NCBI GenBank assembly: GCA_024231975.1
Contig: JAAEQB010000120.1
Coordinates: 124,001 to 188,000, forward strand
Length of the DNA stretch: 64,000 nucleotides
From: Allobosea sp.
GTDB lineage: Bacteria; Pseudomonadota; Alphaproteobacteria; Rhizobiales; Beijerinckiaceae
Reading direction: 5' to 3'
The notes beneath the pieces were generated by a model that saw only the letters and a program-made list of their open reading frames with translations, was not told where the DNA came from and made no database searches. Below are positions 9,299 to 17,772 of the stretch, piece after piece. The translations under genes were made by a program, and so were the position numbers. The number at the start of each line of letters is the position of its first letter. The stretch's first letter is position 1.

Positions 9299-10260
9299 GC
9301 CCGGCCATCGCCCCTCGCCTGCTGGTCGCGCCGGCCGGCATCCTGGCCGCCGGCCTGATCTTCGCCGCGGTCGCACCCGGCTTCCTCTCGCTCGGCAATG
9401 CCACGAGCATTGCCGGCCAGGCCTGGGTCCTCGTCCTGCTGGCGACGGGCCAGATGTTCGCCCTCGCCGCCCGCGGCTTCGACATCTCGGTTGGCGCGAT
9501 CGCGGCGCTAGCCGGGACGCTCGCCGCCATGGCTGCCAACAGCTTCGGGCTGGCGGGTCTGATCGTCGCCCCGCTGGTCGGCCTCGCCTGCGGCACGCTG
9601 AACGGCTGGCTGGTCGGCCGCCTTGCTCTGCAGCCGATCGTCGCGACGCTCGGCTCGCTGGTCGCACTGAAGGGCGTTGCCTTGCTGGTCAGCGATGACG
9701 GCCAAGCGGTGCCGCTCACCGAGGCCGGCCAGGCCACCAGCCTCGCCTTCGACCCCGTGCTCGGCCTGCCGCCGCTGGCATGGCTCGCTCTCGCCTGCGT
9801 CCTTGGGGCCCAGTTTCTCCTGAGCCACGCCACGCTCGGCAAGCGCATCCTGATGCTCGGCGCCAATCCCGAAGCCGTCGGCCTGGTCGGCGCCGATGCC
9901 GGCGCACTCCAGATCCGCGCCTACCAGCTCTGCGGCCTCTTCGCCGGGCTCGCCGGCGCGCTGATGACGGCACGAGCCGGCGCCGGCCTGCCGACCGAAG
10001 GCGCCGGGATGGAATTGCAGGCGATTGCCGCCGCGATCATCGGCGGGACCGCCTTGTCCGGTGGCGTCGCCAACGCCATCGCAGTCGCTGCCGGCGCCTT
10101 CTTCGTCCAGGTCGTGCTGACCGGGCTCAACCTCACCGGTGTCTCGCCCTTCCTGGCGCAGGTCACCGTCGGCCTCGTCATCCTCGGCTCCGGCCTGATG
10201 GACTCGGCTCTCCGCTCGCTTCTTTCCCGCAACCGCCAGCCCAAGGACGTATCGCCATGA
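9295..10260 (+). CDS. Ribose-type ABC transporter permease 2
   Basis: A 321-residue permease starting at the ATG that overlaps the previous stop. It contains GQMFALAARGFDISVGAIAA (residues about 50-70) and ELQAIAAAIIGGTALSGGVA near 240, both strongly conserved in RbsC-like permeases. It pairs with the preceding permease. The open frame continues far upstream without a stop, but that part is the shadow of permease 1 in another frame. It overlaps the binding-protein gene by ATGA. Confidence 0.9.
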   Translation: MSPAIAPRLLVAPAGILAAGLIFAAVAPGFLSLGNATSIAGQAWVLVLLATGQMFALAARGFDISVGAIAALAGTLAAMAANSFGLAGLIVAPLVGLACGTLNGWLVGRLALQPIVATLGSLVALKGVALLVSDDGQAVPLTEAGQATSLAFDPVLGLPPLAWLALACVLGAQFLLSHATLGKRILMLGANPEAVGLVGADAGALQIRAYQLCGLFAGLAGALMTARAGAGLPTEGAGMELQAIAAAIIGGTALSGGVANAIAVAAGAFFVQVVLTGLNLTGVSPFLAQVTVGLVILGSGLMDSALRSLLSRNRQPKDVSP

Positions 10261-11213
10261 CATTCCTGTCCCGCCGTAACCTCCTGCTCGCCTCGATCGC
10301 TGCCGCCGCTCTGGCGCAACCGGCCCTCGCCCAGGACAAGACGATCGGCATCGCCGTGCCCAACCTCGCCTCCTCTTTCTGGATCTCGGCCGTCTACGGC
10401 ATGGAGAGCGAGGCGAAGACGGGCGGCGCCAAGGTGCTGAAGCTCAATGCCGGCGGCGACGCCAATGCCTCGCAGCAGATCGCCCAGGTGCAGGACCTGA
10501 TCCAGCGCAAGGTCGCTGCGATCGTGATCGGCGCCACCAATGGCGATGCGGTCAAGCCGATCGTCGAGCGCGCGATCGAGGCCGGCATCCCGGTGGTCGG
10601 CATCTCATCGCCACCGAACACACCGAAACTCGCCTCGCTGGTTAGCGCCGACCACGCCGACATGGGCAAGCTCCAGGCCGAATGCCTCGCCAAGGCGGTC
10701 GGCGGCAAGGGCACGATCGCGATGATGGCCGGGCCCGCCGGCCAGGCCTGGTCGGACCTGCGCGCCAAGGGCTTCCGCGAGGCGCTGGCCAAGGCAGCGC
10801 CCGACGTGAAGATCGTCGCGGAATCGCGCCTCGCCGACAACCGCAACGCCGCGCTCGGCACCGCCGAGGACTGGACGCAGCGCTTCCCCGACCTCGCCGG
10901 CATCTATGCCGCGACCGACGACATGGCGGCCGGCGTCGTCTCCGCCTTCAAATCGGCGAGCAAGCCGGTGAAGGTCTCGGCCTCGAATTTCAGCCCGACC
11001 GCCCAGCAGATGCTGAAGGACGGCGATATCGCCTGCACCTCGATCCAGCAGGTCGTCGCCCAGGGTAAGGCCGCGATGGCGCAGGCGCTGAAAGCCGCGG
11101 CGAAGCAGCCGGTCGAAGCCCGCGTCGTGCTGCCGGCCCTGCTGGTGACGCGCGAGAACGTTGCGACCGTCGACCTCTCCTCGGTCGTCGCCCCGGCCGA
11201 TTATCGCCCCTGA
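10257..11213 (+). CDS. Periplasmic sugar-binding protein (LacI/RbsB type)
   Basis: A 318-residue binding protein. Its N terminus (MTFLSRRNLLLASIAAAALA) has a twin-arginine-like SRRNLLL before the hydrophobic core and a cut near PALAQ, so export could be by Tat or Sec. The mature sequence has KTIGIAVPNLASSFWISAVY and DLIQRKVAAIVIGATNGDAV, typical of family 1 (RbsB) binding proteins. It is the ligand receptor for the three preceding gene products. The ligand cannot be read from the sequence. Confidence 0.9.
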   Translation: MTFLSRRNLLLASIAAAALAQPALAQDKTIGIAVPNLASSFWISAVYGMESEAKTGGAKVLKLNAGGDANASQQIAQVQDLIQRKVAAIVIGATNGDAVKPIVERAIEAGIPVVGISSPPNTPKLASLVSADHADMGKLQAECLAKAVGGKGTIAMMAGPAGQAWSDLRAKGFREALAKAAPDVKIVAESRLADNRNAALGTAEDWTQRFPDLAGIYAATDDMAAGVVSAFKSASKPVKVSASNFSPTAQQMLKDGDIACTSIQQVVAQGKAAMAQALKAAAKQPVEARVVLPALLVTRENVATVDLSSVVAPADYRP

Positions 11214-11226
11214 CGGACACACGCTC

Positions 11227-12114
11227 ATGCTGCCTACCCCTGGACGCTTCCCCTACTCGCCCATCGTCGACCGGCCGGACTTCACCTGGCCGGGCGGCAA
11301 GCGGCTCGCCGTCTATGTTGCGCTCTGCGTCGAGCACTTCTCCTATGGCTCGGGGCTCGGTCTGCCCTATTCGCCCGGGCTCCAGCACCCCAACACCTAC
11401 AACTGGGCCTGGCGCGAATACGGCAACCGCGTCGGCGGCTGGCGGCTTATCGAGCTCTTCGACGAATACCGCCTGCCGCTCTCGGTGCTGCTCAACACCG
11501 AATGCTACGAGCACTGCCCGGAACTGGTCGCGGCCCATCGCCGACGCGGCGACGAGATCGTCGCCCATGGCCGCACCAATTCCGAGCACCAGAACGGCAT
11601 GGAGGTCGAGGCCGAGCGCCGGCTGATCGCCGAGGCAACGCAGGCGATCGCCAGCCATGAGGGCGCGCCGCCCGCCGGCTGGATGAGCCCCGGCGCCCAT
11701 CCCAGCGCCAACACCGAGGACCTGCTCGCCGAGGCCGGCTACGGCTACACCATGGACTGGCCGATGGACGACCAGCCGGTCTGGCTCAGGACTAAGGGCG
11801 GGCCCCTGCTGGCGATGCCCTATCCCCACGAGGTCAACGACGTGCCGATGGTCGTGCTGCATGACGGCACGGCCCAGGCCTTCGCCGACATGGCGATCGA
11901 CAATCTCGACGAAATGCTCGGCCAGTCCGAGCAGCAGGCGCTGGTCTACGGCATGACGATCCACACCTTCATCGTCGGCCAGCCCTTCCGCATCCGGCAG
12001 TTCCGCCGGGTGCTCGACCATCTCAACAAGCACCAGGACCGCATCTGGTTCACCACGGCCGGCGCCTGCGCGCGCCATTACGCCAGCCTGTTCCCGGCAC
12101 CATCAGCCGGCTGA
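11227..12114 (+). CDS. Polysaccharide deacetylase family protein (PuuE-like)
   Basis: A 295-residue NodB-fold protein, started at ATG 11227 because relatives begin near LPTPGRFPYSPIVDRPDF. It has the family features FTWPGGKRLAVYVAL, EIVAHGRTNSEHQNGM and GWMSPGAHPSANTEDLLAEA. The closest described relatives act on small amides such as allantoin or on N-acetyl groups. In this operon a role in deacylating or ring-opening the imported compound is plausible but unproven. It lies 13 bases after the binding protein gene. Confidence 0.78.
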   Translation: MLPTPGRFPYSPIVDRPDFTWPGGKRLAVYVALCVEHFSYGSGLGLPYSPGLQHPNTYNWAWREYGNRVGGWRLIELFDEYRLPLSVLLNTECYEHCPELVAAHRRRGDEIVAHGRTNSEHQNGMEVEAERRLIAEATQAIASHEGAPPAGWMSPGAHPSANTEDLLAEAGYGYTMDWPMDDQPVWLRTKGGPLLAMPYPHEVNDVPMVVLHDGTAQAFADMAIDNLDEMLGQSEQQALVYGMTIHTFIVGQPFRIRQFRRVLDHLNKHQDRIWFTTAGACARHYASLFPAPSAG

Positions 12115-12130
12115 CCGCAAGGAAACGCCC

Positions 12131-12964
12131 ATGACCTCCCCTTCCGCACCCGGCGCGCATCCGCGCCGGCGGGTCGCCATCGCCGGTCTCGGCGCCGTCG
12201 GCCTCAAGATCGCCAGCGTGCTCGACCAGGGCGTGCCCGGCTGCGAGCTTGTCGCCGTCTCCGCCAATGACCGCGACAAGGCCCGCGAGCGCCTCGCGCA
12301 CCTCTCCCGGCCGATCCCGGTCGTCGCCATCGAGGAGCTCGAAGCACTCGCCGACATCGTCGTCGAATGCGCTCCGGCCGCGCTGCTGCCGGCGATCGCC
12401 GAGCCCTTCCTGCGCGCCAGCAAGACGGTGATCGTGCTGAGCTCCGGCGCCATCCTCTCGCATGAGGGGCTGATCGAGATCGCCCGCCAGCATGGCGGCC
12501 AGATCGTCGTGCCGACCGGCGCTTTGCTTGGCCTCGACGCCGTCACCGCCGCAGCCGAGGGCGTGATCCGCTCGGTCCGGATGATCACGCGCAAGCCGGT
12601 GCGCGGCCTCGTCGGCGCGCCCTATCTCGTCGAGAACAACATCGCCCTCGACGATGTCAGGGAGCCGACACGGGTGTTCAGCGGCACGCCACGCGAGGCC
12701 GCGATCGGCTTCCCGGCCAATCTCAACGTCGCCGTCGCGCTCTCGCTCGCCGGCATCGGGCCGGACCGGACGACGCTGGAGATCTGGGCCGACCCGGCCC
12801 TGACCCGCAACACCCACACCATCGAGGTCGATGCCGACTCCGCCAGCTTCTCGATGACGATCGAGAACGTGCCGAGCGACAACCCCAAGACCGGCCGCAT
12901 CACCGCGCTCTCGGTCATCTCCTATCTGCGCAAGCTCGACGCTCCCTTGCGCATCGGCTCGTAA
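12131..12964 (+). CDS. Aspartate dehydrogenase-like NAD(P)-binding protein
   Basis: A 277-residue protein with an N-terminal Rossmann motif (VAIAGLGAVGLKIASVL, about 15-31) and the NadX/AspDH-type sequence VECAPAALLPAIAEPFLRAS followed by VLSSGAILSHEGLIEIARQHG. C-terminal motifs (NLNVAVALSLAGIGPDRT, NTHTIEVDADSASFSMTIEN) also match aspartate dehydrogenases, which interconvert aspartate, iminoaspartate or oxaloacetate. Inside a sugar-type operon it may instead oxidise an amino or hydroxy acid from the imported substrate. Fold assignment is strong; substrate is open. Confidence 0.8.
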   Translation: MTSPSAPGAHPRRRVAIAGLGAVGLKIASVLDQGVPGCELVAVSANDRDKARERLAHLSRPIPVVAIEELEALADIVVECAPAALLPAIAEPFLRASKTVIVLSSGAILSHEGLIEIARQHGGQIVVPTGALLGLDAVTAAAEGVIRSVRMITRKPVRGLVGAPYLVENNIALDDVREPTRVFSGTPREAAIGFPANLNVAVALSLAGIGPDRTTLEIWADPALTRNTHTIEVDADSASFSMTIENVPSDNPKTGRITALSVISYLRKLDAPLRIGS

Positions 12965-12988
12965 GCCAGGACTCACAAGGAACCCATC

Positions 12989-13774
12989 ATGGATCTGGAA
13001 ATTGCTGGACGCACGGCGCTCGTACTGGGTGCCGGCGGCGGGCTCGGCCGCGCCATCGCCAAGACACTCGCCCGCGAGGGAGCCAAGGTCGCGCTTGCCG
13101 ATATCGACGAGAAAGCTCTCGCCGCGACGGCCGCCGACCTCTCCTCCCTCGGTGCGCCGCATCTGGCGCGGCGCTGGGACATCGGCCGCCTCGATGAGGC
13201 CGATGGCCACCTTGCCGCGATCGGCGAGGCGCTCGGCCCCGTCGACATCCTCGTCAACAACACCGGTGGCCCGCCGCCGAGCCTCGCCGCCGGCGTGCCG
13301 TCCGAAATCTGGACGGCGCAGTTCCAGGCGATGGTGCTCTCGGTCATCGCCCTGACCGACAAGGTGCTGCCCGGCATGCGCGAGCGCGGCTTCGGGCGGA
13401 TCGTCACCTCGACCTCCTCGGGCGTGGTTGCGCCGATCCCGAACCTTGCGATCTCCAACGCGCTGCGGCTGTCGCTGGTCGGTTGGTCGAAGACGCTGGC
13501 GCGCGAGGTCGCGGCGTCCGGCATCACCTGCAACATCATCCTGCCGGGGCGGATCGCCACCGACCGCATCCTCTTTCTCGACGAGCAGAAGGCCAAGCGC
13601 GAAGGCCACCCGCTCGCCGACATCGTCGCCGAGAGCACGGGCTCGATCCCGCTCGGCCGCTACGGCACGCCCGAGGAATACGCCGACGCCGTCGCCTTCC
13701 TCGCCAGCGCCCGCGCCGCCTACATCACCGGCTCGGTCATCCGGGTCGATGGCGGCTACCTCCAGAGCATCTGA
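12989..13774 (+). CDS. SDR-family oxidoreductase with atypical active site
   Basis: A 261-residue short-chain dehydrogenase/reductase. The cofactor motif GAGGGLGRAIA (about 15-25) and the NNTGGPP segment are present. At the catalytic position, where YxxxK is expected, the sequence reads NLAISNALRLSL, so the canonical Tyr and Lys are missing. A subgroup of SDRs annotated as 3-oxoacyl-ACP reductases shares this change. The C terminus, VIRVDGGYLQSI, is ordinary for the family. It is the seventh gene of the ABC/catabolic operon. Confidence 0.82.
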   Translation: MDLEIAGRTALVLGAGGGLGRAIAKTLAREGAKVALADIDEKALAATAADLSSLGAPHLARRWDIGRLDEADGHLAAIGEALGPVDILVNNTGGPPPSLAAGVPSEIWTAQFQAMVLSVIALTDKVLPGMRERGFGRIVTSTSSGVVAPIPNLAISNALRLSLVGWSKTLAREVAASGITCNIILPGRIATDRILFLDEQKAKREGHPLADIVAESTGSIPLGRYGTPEEYADAVAFLASARAAYITGSVIRVDGGYLQSI

Positions 13775-13788
13775 AAGGACTTGAGATC

Positions 13789-14481
13789 ATGACCGAACTG
13801 CCGCATCGCGACGCCATTTGGCGCGAGGACATCCGCCGCCGCTTCCTTGCCGTCGACACCTCCAACGTCGCCGACGTGCTCGATACGCTCGGCCTGCCCG
13901 ACCAAGGGCTGGCGCCGCAATTTGCGCCCTATCCGGCGACGACCGGGCAGCTCGCCGGCTTTGCCTATACGATCCGCGGCCAGATGACGCCGTTCCCGCT
14001 CGGCGGCGACGCCGAGAAGATGAAGGCCTGCCAGGGCGTCTCGCCCGGCGAGGTCACGGTCTGGAGCGGCGACGGCGAAGGCATCTGCTATTTCGGCGAG
14101 CTGATCGCGATCGGCATGAAGGAGAAGGGCTGCGTCGGCGCGCTCGTCGACGGCGGCATCCGCGACATCCGCTGGATCGGCGAGCAGGCCTTCCCGGTCT
14201 ATGCGCGCTATCGCACGCCGGTGCAGTCGATCGGCCGCTGGAAGGTCAATGCCAGCCAGGTCCCGGTGCTGATGCGCGGCGCGACCAGCCGCTATGTCGA
14301 GATCAAGCCCGGCGACTTCATCCTCGCCGACGAGGACGGCGCCATCGTCATCCCGGCCGAGCGGATCGAGGAGGTGCTGGTGGAGGCCGAACGCCTGACC
14401 GCCGTCGAGGTCAACATCCGCCAGGAGCTCTCGCGCGGGCTCTCGCTCGCCGACGCGCTGGCGAAGTACGGCCACGTCTGA
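13789..14481 (+). CDS. RraA-family protein (HMG/CHA aldolase-like)
   Basis: A 230-residue RraA-fold protein started at ATG 13789, 14 bases after the SDR. Family motifs are GALVDGGIRDIRWIG, with the Arg-Asp pair that binds metal and substrate in 4-hydroxy-4-methyl-2-oxoglutarate aldolases, and PGDFILADEDGAIVIP near residue 175. Such proteins are either class II pyruvate-forming aldolases or decarboxylases; true RraA regulates RNase E and is usually shorter. As the last gene of a catabolic operon, an aldolase or decarboxylase role is more likely. Confidence 0.8.
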   Translation: MTELPHRDAIWREDIRRRFLAVDTSNVADVLDTLGLPDQGLAPQFAPYPATTGQLAGFAYTIRGQMTPFPLGGDAEKMKACQGVSPGEVTVWSGDGEGICYFGELIAIGMKEKGCVGALVDGGIRDIRWIGEQAFPVYARYRTPVQSIGRWKVNASQVPVLMRGATSRYVEIKPGDFILADEDGAIVIPAERIEEVLVEAERLTAVEVNIRQELSRGLSLADALAKYGHV

Positions 14482-14494
14482 GGTTCGGATAAGC

Positions 14495-14520
14495 AGCGCC
14501 CGGACGCTGGTCCGGGCGCT
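14495..14520 (+). terminator. Terminator-like hairpin after the RraA gene
   Basis: A perfect 11-bp inverted repeat (AGCGCCCGGAC, loop GCTG, GTCCGGGCGCT) begins 14 bases after the last stop codon of the catabolic operon. No T-run follows, so it may be a weak or Rho-assisted terminator or a 3'-end stabiliser. Confidence 0.55.
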
Positions 14521-14580
14521 CGTCTCGCGGCTGCGCGGAGGAAGAAGGGCAATCTGCTCCACCTGGCGCCAGGTACTCAT

Positions 14581-14748
14581 CTAAACCTTGTATCGTTCGA
14601 CCATCGCGACGATCCGGCGCGTCGCATCGACGGCCACGTTCCGGTCCTGCGAGAAGTTCAGGCGGATGCTGCGCGGGTGCGGGCCGAATTCCGTTCCGGG
14701 CGCGTTGTCGGTCGAGAGAGCTGCGAACTTGCTGGCGAGCGCAGACAT
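14581..14748 (-). pseudogene. Remnant of an aminotransferase C terminus
   Basis: The minus frame ends with IRLNFSQDRNVAVDATRRI and VAMVERY, which reads like the last 40-50 residues of a PLP-dependent class I/II aminotransferase; the intact aminotransferase elsewhere in this window has a related ending. No open frame continues upstream for the several hundred missing residues, and the region beyond is out of frame with the neighbouring remnant. I interpret it as a 5'-truncated, decayed gene end. Confidence 0.5.
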
Positions 14749-14812
14749 GGCGGTTCCTGTTGACGGCTCGATGAGCAAGGCTTGGTGTTCGGTGGTGAGG
14801 CCCGGGCGGCGC

Positions 14813-15031
14813 TCAATCGGGCTGGAGCGCCCTGCGGAAGACGTCCGGCTCGACATTGCCGCCCGAGAGCAGCACCACCGCGCGCCGCCCGCGCAACGTT
14901 TCGGGCTGCTTCAGCAGCGACGCCAGGGCGACGGCCCCGCCAGGCTCGACGACGAGACGCAGATGCTCGAAGGCGAAGCGGATGGCGGCGAGCATGTCGT
15001 CGCCCTCGAGCTCGGCGGTCGTACGGCAGGC
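14813..15031 (-). pseudogene. Remnant of a threonine/serine dehydratase C terminus
   Basis: Reading on the minus strand, about 70 residues match the end of the PLP-dependent threonine/serine dehydratase catalytic domain: FAFEHLRLVVEPGGAVALAS is followed by AVVLLSGGNVEPDVF and a stop. The N-terminal two thirds, including the PLP-binding lysine, are absent from the preceding sequence, which changes frame before the tRNA. It is a truncated pseudogene next to a tRNA gene, a common site of insertion and deletion. Confidence 0.6.
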
Positions 15032-15149
15032 ACATGACAGGAGCGCGAGCCCGCACAGGGCCAGCCGCCCGATCGGACGGGACCGGTACGCTCATGTGGC
15101 ACGTCTATGTGGCTTGGCACCGCGATCAAGCCAAAGTGCTTGATGTTGA

Positions 15150-15224
15150 TGGCGCTCCCATGGGGAATCGAACCCCAGTTTTCGCCGTGAGAGGGCGACG
15201 TCCTGACCGCTAGACGATGGGAGC
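15150..15224 (-). tRNA. tRNA-Glu (CTC anticodon)
   Basis: On the minus strand the sequence folds as a tRNA. The acceptor stem is GCTCCCA/TGGGAGC (15218-15224 with 15154-15160), the discriminator base is G and CCA is encoded (15150-15152). The anticodon loop CCTCTCA lies in the stem CGC..GCG, and the T-arm is GGGGTTCGATTCCCC. The D-arm CGTCTAGCGGTCAGGACG is typical of bacterial tRNA-Glu. Anticodon CTC reads GAG codons. Confidence 0.96.
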
Positions 15225-15290
15225 AGCGCGGCAAGGCCGTCCGTATAATCGGCGCCGGCCCGCGCCGCAACCCCTTCCGTGCAGTCGACG

Positions 15291-15328
15291 AAGAAAAACC
15301 TGCGGGCCTGTGCAAAGTAGCCCGCAGG
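15291..15328 (-). terminator. Rho-independent terminator of the old yellow enzyme gene
   Basis: On the minus strand a 9-bp stem (CCTGCGGGC, 12-base loop, GCCCGCAGG) is followed by TTTTTCTT. It lies 15 bases beyond the stop codon at 15344 and separates that gene from the tRNA. Confidence 0.8.
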
Positions 15329-15343
15329 TTCCTGTTCTCGCCC

Positions 15344-16462
15344 TCAGCCCGCAGCGTGTGAGCGTTCCGCCGGCGCCAATGCCGGATAGTCGGTGTAGCC
15401 CTTGGCGTCGCCGCCATAGAAGGTCGCGACATCCGGCGTGTTCAGCGGGGCATCCAGCTTCAATCGCTCGGGCAGGTCGGGGTTAGCGATGAAGAGCCGG
15501 CCGAAGGCGATGAGGTCTGCTTCGCCCTTCTCCACCGTCTCGATCGCGAGCGCGCGGGTGAAGCCGTTATTGGCGATATAGGCGCCGCGGAAGGCCTTGC
15601 GCAGAGCCAGATAGTCGAAGGGCAGGTAGTCGCGGGCATCGCGCGTCGCGCCCTCGACGACATGGATGAAGGCGATGCCGCGCTTGTCCAGTTCGGCGAC
15701 GAGATGGCCGAACAGCGCCTGCGGATCGGAATCGCGGGCGTCATTGGCCGGACTCACCGGCGAGATGCGGATGCCGACGCGCTCCTTCGGGAACACCTTG
15801 CTCACGGCATCGACCACCTCCAGCGTCAGGCGGACACGGCTTTCGATCGAGCCGCCATAGGCGTCCTGGCGCTGGTTCGAGCCGTCGCGCAGGAACTGGT
15901 CGAGCAGATAGCCATGGGCGCCGTGCAATTCGATGCCGTCGAAACCGGCCGCCTTGGCATTCTCGGCCGCCCTGACGAAATCGGCGACGATGCCGGGAAG
16001 CTCGTCGAGCCCGAGCGCGCGCGGCTCGGAGACCTCCGCGAAGCCGCTCTCGATATAGGTCTTGGTCTTGGCGAGCACGGCCGAGGGCGCGACCGGCGCC
16101 TGATTATCCGGCTGCAGCGAGACATGGCTGACGCGCCCGACATGCCAGAGCTGCGCGAAGATCAACCCACCCGCCTCGTGCACGGCGTCGGTCACGGCCT
16201 TCCAGCCGGCGACCTGCGCCTCGCGATAGATACCAGGCGTCCAGATATAGCCCTGGCCCTGCTGCGAGATCTGCGTCGCCTCGGTGATGATCAGCCCGGC
16301 GCCGGCGCGCTGGCGGTAGTACTCGACATTGAGCGCGTTCGGCGCATCATCGTGCTTGTTGGCGCGGTTGCGCGTCAAAGGCGCCATGACGACGCGGTTC
16401 TTCAACTCGATATCGCCGAGGCGGAACGGCGTGAACAGCTTGGCGGGGGAGGCATGACTCAT
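15344..16462 (-). CDS. Alkene reductase, old yellow enzyme family
   Basis: A 372-residue FMN-dependent NADH:flavin oxidoreductase of the NemA/OYE type. It starts LFTPFRLGDIELKNRVVMAP, the universal OYE opening. It carries the active-site region FDGIELHGAHGYLLDQFLRD (near 180-200) and the phosphate-binding end ADLIAFGRLFIANPDLPERL. Enzymes of this family reduce activated C=C bonds or nitro groups, often in detoxification. Length and motif order are complete. It is monocistronic, bounded by its own terminator and by the divergent comF gene. Confidence 0.93.
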   Translation of the reverse strand: MSHASPAKLFTPFRLGDIELKNRVVMAPLTRNRANKHDDAPNALNVEYYRQRAGAGLIITEATQISQQGQGYIWTPGIYREAQVAGWKAVTDAVHEAGGLIFAQLWHVGRVSHVSLQPDNQAPVAPSAVLAKTKTYIESGFAEVSEPRALGLDELPGIVADFVRAAENAKAAGFDGIELHGAHGYLLDQFLRDGSNQRQDAYGGSIESRVRLTLEVVDAVSKVFPKERVGIRISPVSPANDARDSDPQALFGHLVAELDKRGIAFIHVVEGATRDARDYLPFDYLALRKAFRGAYIANNGFTRALAIETVEKGEADLIAFGRLFIANPDLPERLKLDAPLNTPDVATFYGGDAKGYTDYPALAPAERSHAAG

Positions 16463-16641
16463 CGTGGCGATCCTTGTCGCGAAGCGGCGCTAAGGCCGCG
16501 GGAGGCATCCATGGCGCCGGGCACCGCCATGCGGGCCGGAGCCGTCGCCAGCAAGATAGGTGAGATGGCAGGGATTGGCAGGGGCTGCTCCACCCTGCTC
16601 GCGAGAAAGCGAAGACCCTCTCTTTACGGCCTCCATCGCGC

Positions 16642-17442
16642 ATGAGCCTTTCCGAAAATCCCGACGAGACAGGAAACCCCCTCTCCACGCGCTGGCTGCA
16701 GCGCGGCCGCGGCTGGTTGCGGACGGGCATCGGCAGCGCCGTCGGCCTCGTCTATCCGCCTTCATGCGTCGGCTGCCGGGCTGCCACCAGCGAGGCGCAA
16801 GGGCTCTGTGCCCCATGCTGGGCGGGGCTCGGCCTGATCGAGCGGCCCTATTGCGAGCGGCTCGGCACGCCCTTCGAGGTCGATCTCGGCCCGGGGCTGA
16901 TTTCGCCGGCCGCCATCGCCGATCCACCGGTCTTCGCCCGGGCCCGGGCCGCCTGCCGCTTCGACGGCACGGCGCGCGAGCTGGTGCACCGGCTGAAATA
17001 TGGTGACCGCACCGAGCTTGCTTTGATGCTCGGGCGGATGATGGCGCAGGCCGGCCGCGAGTTGATCACCGAGGCCGATCTCATCGTGCCTGTGCCGCTG
17101 CATCGCTTTCGCCTGTGGACACGGCGCTTCAACCAGGCGGCGGCCCTGGCGGTGACGATCTCCCGCCAATCCAGTCGCCCTTTCGCGCCACAGGCACTCG
17201 CTCGCGTCAAGCGAACGAAGCAGCAGGTCGGGCTGACGCGGGCGCAGCGCGCCGACAATCTCCAGGGCGCCTTCAAGGTGCTCCCCGCCAAGCGCCCACT
17301 CGTCGAAGGCCGGCGCATCCTGCTCGTCGACGACGTGCTGACCACCGGCTCGACCGTCAATGCCGCCTCCCGCGCCCTGCTGCGCGGCGGGGCGAGTGCG
17401 GTCGACGTGCTGACCTTCGCCCGGGTCGTGACGGAAGCGTGA
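16642..17442 (+). CDS. ComF family phosphoribosyltransferase-like protein
   Basis: A 266-residue ComF protein. Residues 36-62 have the double zinc-knuckle pattern CVGCRAATSEAQGLCAPC, and near 225 the PRPP-binding loop RILLVDDVLTTGST of type I phosphoribosyltransferases. ComF helps DNA uptake in naturally competent bacteria, but in alphaproteobacteria it is a widespread conserved gene whose role is not settled. It sits upstream of grxC, an order often seen in rhizobia. Confidence 0.88.
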   Translation: MSLSENPDETGNPLSTRWLQRGRGWLRTGIGSAVGLVYPPSCVGCRAATSEAQGLCAPCWAGLGLIERPYCERLGTPFEVDLGPGLISPAAIADPPVFARARAACRFDGTARELVHRLKYGDRTELALMLGRMMAQAGRELITEADLIVPVPLHRFRLWTRRFNQAAALAVTISRQSSRPFAPQALARVKRTKQQVGLTRAQRADNLQGAFKVLPAKRPLVEGRRILLVDDVLTTGSTVNAASRALLRGGASAVDVLTFARVVTEA

Positions 17443-17498
17443 CGGCTCCCTATATTGCGGGGTGAAGTCGTCTTTCAGAACGGGCCCAGGATAGTCGG

Positions 17499-17759
17499 AT
17501 GCCGCAGGTTACGATCTACGCGACGGGCTGGTGCCCCTATTGCCAGGCCGCCAAGGCGCTGCTGACGAAAAAGGGAGTTGCGTTCGAGGAGATCGACGTC
17601 GACGGCAAGCCGGAGCTGCGCCGGGAAATGTCGGCCAAGGCCGGCGGGCGCACCTCAGTGCCGCAGATCTTCATCGGCGGGCGCCATGTCGGCGGCTCGG
17701 ACGACCTGCATGCGCTCGAGGCACGCGGTGAGCTCGATCCGCTGCTGAAGGCGGCTTGA
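17499..17759 (+). CDS. grxC: Glutaredoxin 3
   Basis: An 86-residue class I glutaredoxin with the dithiol active site CPYC at residues 12-15, the cis-Pro segment TSVPQIFIGG and the glutathione-binding GGSDDLHALE. It reduces protein and glutathione-mixed disulfides using glutathione. It is 56 bases after comF and 13 bases before the nitrilase-family gene, so all three are probably one transcription unit. Confidence 0.95.
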   Translation: MPQVTIYATGWCPYCQAAKALLTKKGVAFEEIDVDGKPELRREMSAKAGGRTSVPQIFIGGRHVGGSDDLHALEARGELDPLLKAA

Positions 17760-17772
17760 GGGAGATGCGCCG

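Noticed and set aside
15217..15486. Short frames across the tRNA and terminator
   Set aside because: They cross a clear tRNA-Glu and a hairpin with T-run and have no coding character.
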